A stretch of 64,000 nt of DNA. Source: Alistipes finegoldii DSM 17242. Lineage in GTDB: Bacteria > Bacteroidota > Bacteroidia > Bacteroidales > Rikenellaceae. This document shows, piece by piece, positions 62,334-64,000 of the stretch (positions are counted from its first letter, which is position 1; every line of letters starts with the position of its first letter). Made by a program: the position numbers and the translations under genes. The DNA is taken from the NCBI RefSeq assembly GCF_000265365.1, contig NC_018011.1:2373501-2437500 (forward strand). The letters are read 5' to 3'. A model generated the notes under the pieces. That model saw only the letters and a program-made list of their open reading frames with translations, was not told the DNA's origin and searched no databases.

Positions 62334-62466
62334 TTTGCTGTTTTCTGAATAATAATCGCTAACTTTATATCACGGTCTGATAAATATTAGGCTTTATGGG
62401 TCGGTGGACCTCACAGTTCATAGATGTTTCATGGAGGAGGTGATTAGTGGCCTCCTCCCTTTTTTA
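62334..62466 (+). ncRNA. Candidate leader or small RNA with promoter and terminator
   Basis: A promoter-like TTTG (62334-62337) / TAACTTTA (62360-62367, 22-bp spacer) is followed about 65 nt later by a strong terminator: perfect stem GGAGGAGG (62433-62440) / CCTCCTCC (62451-62458) with a C-TTTTTT tail. The next gene's ATG is 5 bp beyond. The transcript would be about 90 nt: either a free small RNA or an attenuated leader of the 62471 gene. Confidence 0.5.
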
Positions 62467-62470
62467 AACG

Positions 62471-63673
62471 ATGTTTGTACACATACACATACCCATCATC
62501 GACTGTAGAAGTCTGTGTTCATCCTTTCAGAGGTTGAAGCGTCCCGTCTTTCCGATTCCGGAAGAAAATGACTTTATCCGCAACTTCGGCAAAGTATCCT
62601 TGAATTACATCCCAGCCCTTCCGTGTTACGCCGGAGAAGACTGGTTTTTCCGGGGTGAAAATACCGTGAGGTTTAAGGAACTGCCCCGATTTAGGATTAG
62701 GATTGGCAAACAATATTACAACTGCCAAAGCAAATTCCGACGCCTCTTCTGCAACGGGAAAATGGCTAATCGTTATGAAGTGGGCTTAGAATTCACGGGA
62801 ATGAGAGTATACGCCAATCAGCTTGTAGACCATCTGTTCAGCCTGGGCGTCAAAGTCAAAAACTGCGAAAAAGGATACACCCCGACCACTCTTTTGGCTG
62901 TCGGGAAATTCCTGCCTGCGATTTACGACTATTCGACATCGAATCAGCCGCTCCACGATGATTTACGTGTAAGCTGCGGGGAGACATTGTGTATTCTGGA
63001 ATCTGCGGCCGGGGAAATCGTATTCCGGCCTCAGCATGCCGAATTGGTGCTTAAATTTCCTAAACAGGGACTCTCACTTTATCATTTCGTCTACACACGG
63101 GCGAATACCAAGATTCATTGCTGGATAATACAGAAATGGCTGACGGCAGACGCCCGCTTCGCCAGCAAACTGAGAAACGCGCTATTTCAAGTTCATTTGG
63201 AGTCCCAATCTTTGATTCAGGCATATAAATTTCTGATCCTGAACGACGATCCCCAAAAGTTAAACAAGGAGGCATTCCTGCGTTTCGTAACGGATATTCA
63301 GGCTAAACTCAAGCGCCGATCCCGCTTCACTATCAGCACCGAACGTATCGTCAACATCGCTCTCAAAGCAACGCACGCCCTACAACCGGCGCAGATGACC
63401 AAGATGATCGACATGGTGGATAGGATCGGCGACAAATACCAGACCGCCGACTTTCTGGAACTCATGTCGCCCCTAACGATCGCCGAGTGGAAAGAAGAGA
63501 TCGAACGGGAGCTTCAAAAAAACTGGAGTCCCGGAACCAAAACGCAACTCGAATACCTGAAAGAGGCATGTAGTTCCTCTTCGTTCAAGCAATTCATTCG
63601 CTTTATTGTTCAATATAAGGGCGAAATCTGGGATATAGCGAAGGACATCATTACCGACCGACTAAAGAAATAA
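62471..63673 (+). CDS. Hypothetical protein (400 aa)
   Basis: Not recognised. Soluble. The N-terminal half is alpha/beta (ENDFIRNFGKVSLNY, FFRGENTVRFKELPRFR, VGLEFTGMRVYANQLVDHLF). The C-terminal half is all-helical with Lys/Glu-rich amphipathic helices ending in TDRLKK. It starts right after a terminator hairpin, so expression is probably attenuated or driven by another promoter; a later start at about 62762 (MANRYEV) is possible. Confidence 0.55.
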   Translation: MFVHIHIPIIDCRSLCSSFQRLKRPVFPIPEENDFIRNFGKVSLNYIPALPCYAGEDWFFRGENTVRFKELPRFRIRIGKQYYNCQSKFRRLFCNGKMANRYEVGLEFTGMRVYANQLVDHLFSLGVKVKNCEKGYTPTTLLAVGKFLPAIYDYSTSNQPLHDDLRVSCGETLCILESAAGEIVFRPQHAELVLKFPKQGLSLYHFVYTRANTKIHCWIIQKWLTADARFASKLRNALFQVHLESQSLIQAYKFLILNDDPQKLNKEAFLRFVTDIQAKLKRRSRFTISTERIVNIALKATHALQPAQMTKMIDMVDRIGDKYQTADFLELMSPLTIAEWKEEIERELQKNWSPGTKTQLEYLKEACSSSSFKQFIRFIVQYKGEIWDIAKDIITDRLKK

Positions 63674-63730
63674 GGCTTACGGGGGAGGGCCAGTAGGGCG
63701 AAGCCCCTACAATATACTTCAAAACTAAAA

Positions 63731-63757
63731 ATGGCCGGAAGAAAAATCTTCCGACCA
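63731..63757 (-). terminator. Terminator of the minus-strand gene at the right edge
   Basis: Stem CGGAAGA / TCTTCCG (63736-63742 / 63747-63753) with an AAAA loop, extended by ATGG / CCAT. In minus orientation it is followed by TTTTT. Confidence 0.65.
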
Positions 63758-63815
63758 TGAATGGGGCAAACCGCTCCGTTTTAAACGGTTTCCATCATAG
63801 TGAATTGCTGCATCT

Positions 63816-64000
63816 TTAATTGCGTATCTCAAGTTTACAACCAGCATTTACATGTAAAGTCTCAAGCGATGTAACACTTTCGGTTCCTATGATTGTCAAT
63901 TTTGCGTTATTACTAACAGTGACATTCTTAGTCTCCACTTTACGACCCTGAACAATCTGATCTGTCGTTACATGCTGATCGTAAAAAAGAATTTTATCAG
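63816..64000 (-). CDS. C-terminal end of a probable secreted beta-helix-type protein (partial)
   Basis: 61 codons ending TAA 63816. Short repeated beta strands (GRKVETKNVTVSNNAKLTI, LETLHVNAGCKLEIRN) look like the end of a right-handed beta-helix or stacked-strand surface protein of Bacteroidetes. The N-terminus lies beyond the window. Confidence 0.5.
   Translation of the reverse strand, partial: DKILFYDQHVTTDQIVQGRKVETKNVTVSNNAKLTIIGTESVTSLETLHVNAGCKLEIRN

Overview
The window looks like a Bacteroidales genome, most likely Alistipes-like (Rikenellaceae). This rests on promoters of the TTTG / TAnnTTTG type, Bacteroidetes-only families (TraE-TraQ conjugation proteins, DUF3244, DUF3408, DUF3876, DUF4249 with a TonB-dependent receptor) and a GC-rich chromosomal flank. 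The genus is an inference; Bacteroidales is well supported.

Layout. 1-3100 is chromosomal: the end of an unknown gene, a membrane Fe-S oxidoreductase, a cysteine synthase and an initiator tRNA with its own promoter and terminator. From 3298 to the end of the window runs a conjugative transposon / ICE, possibly composite. It starts with a tyrosine recombinase split by a group II intron (3298-6999) and a helicase-like gene. Then come an IS3-family element (9634-11031), a second, intact tyrosine recombinase with excisionase-like DNA-binding proteins (12459-15720), a large ParB, a second IS3/IS150 element (19077-20499) inside the loop of a terminator, a PAPS-reductase-family gene, several small unknown genes, an ECF sigma factor and an S24-like repressor. 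Cargo at 26-44 kb comprises a transglutaminase-like protein, a short RHS/JAB toxin with a lipoprotein partner, an SOS module (SRAP peptidase, UmuC, and a tandem-fused UmuD) and a surface-lipoprotein / TonB-receptor / metalloprotease cluster behind a TPR regulator. The tra operon (traQ to a ParA gene, 43972-58599) runs on the minus strand. A repeat-rich, hairpin-rich intergenic region (58600-59115; candidate centromere and oriT) separates it from mobA-mobB on the plus strand. The right end holds an uncharacterised membrane-protein / zinc-ribbon pair, a 400-aa unknown gene and a partial secreted protein. No right attachment site and no VirD4-type coupling protein were seen.

Most notable: (1) Five genes of the element (excisionase-like protein, traM, traG, an unnamed tra-operon gene and mobA) carry six in-frame stops in total, and all six are TGA. 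The one in traG stands where a Trp is expected. None of the 19 genes from traQ to mobB ends in TGA (14 TAA, 5 TAG), although TGA terminators are common elsewhere in the element. This fits TGA readthrough or recoding, or a narrow G-to-A / C-to-T mutational decay. (2) Two nearly identical 2490-nt group II introns, in opposite orientation, interrupt the integrase and the VirB4-like traG. Precise excision restores both frames (403 and 832 codons) and both sites encode Leu-Tyr-Lys. (3) UmuD is a head-to-tail fusion in which one half keeps the cleavage site but lacks the catalytic Ser, and the other half keeps the Ser/Lys dyad.
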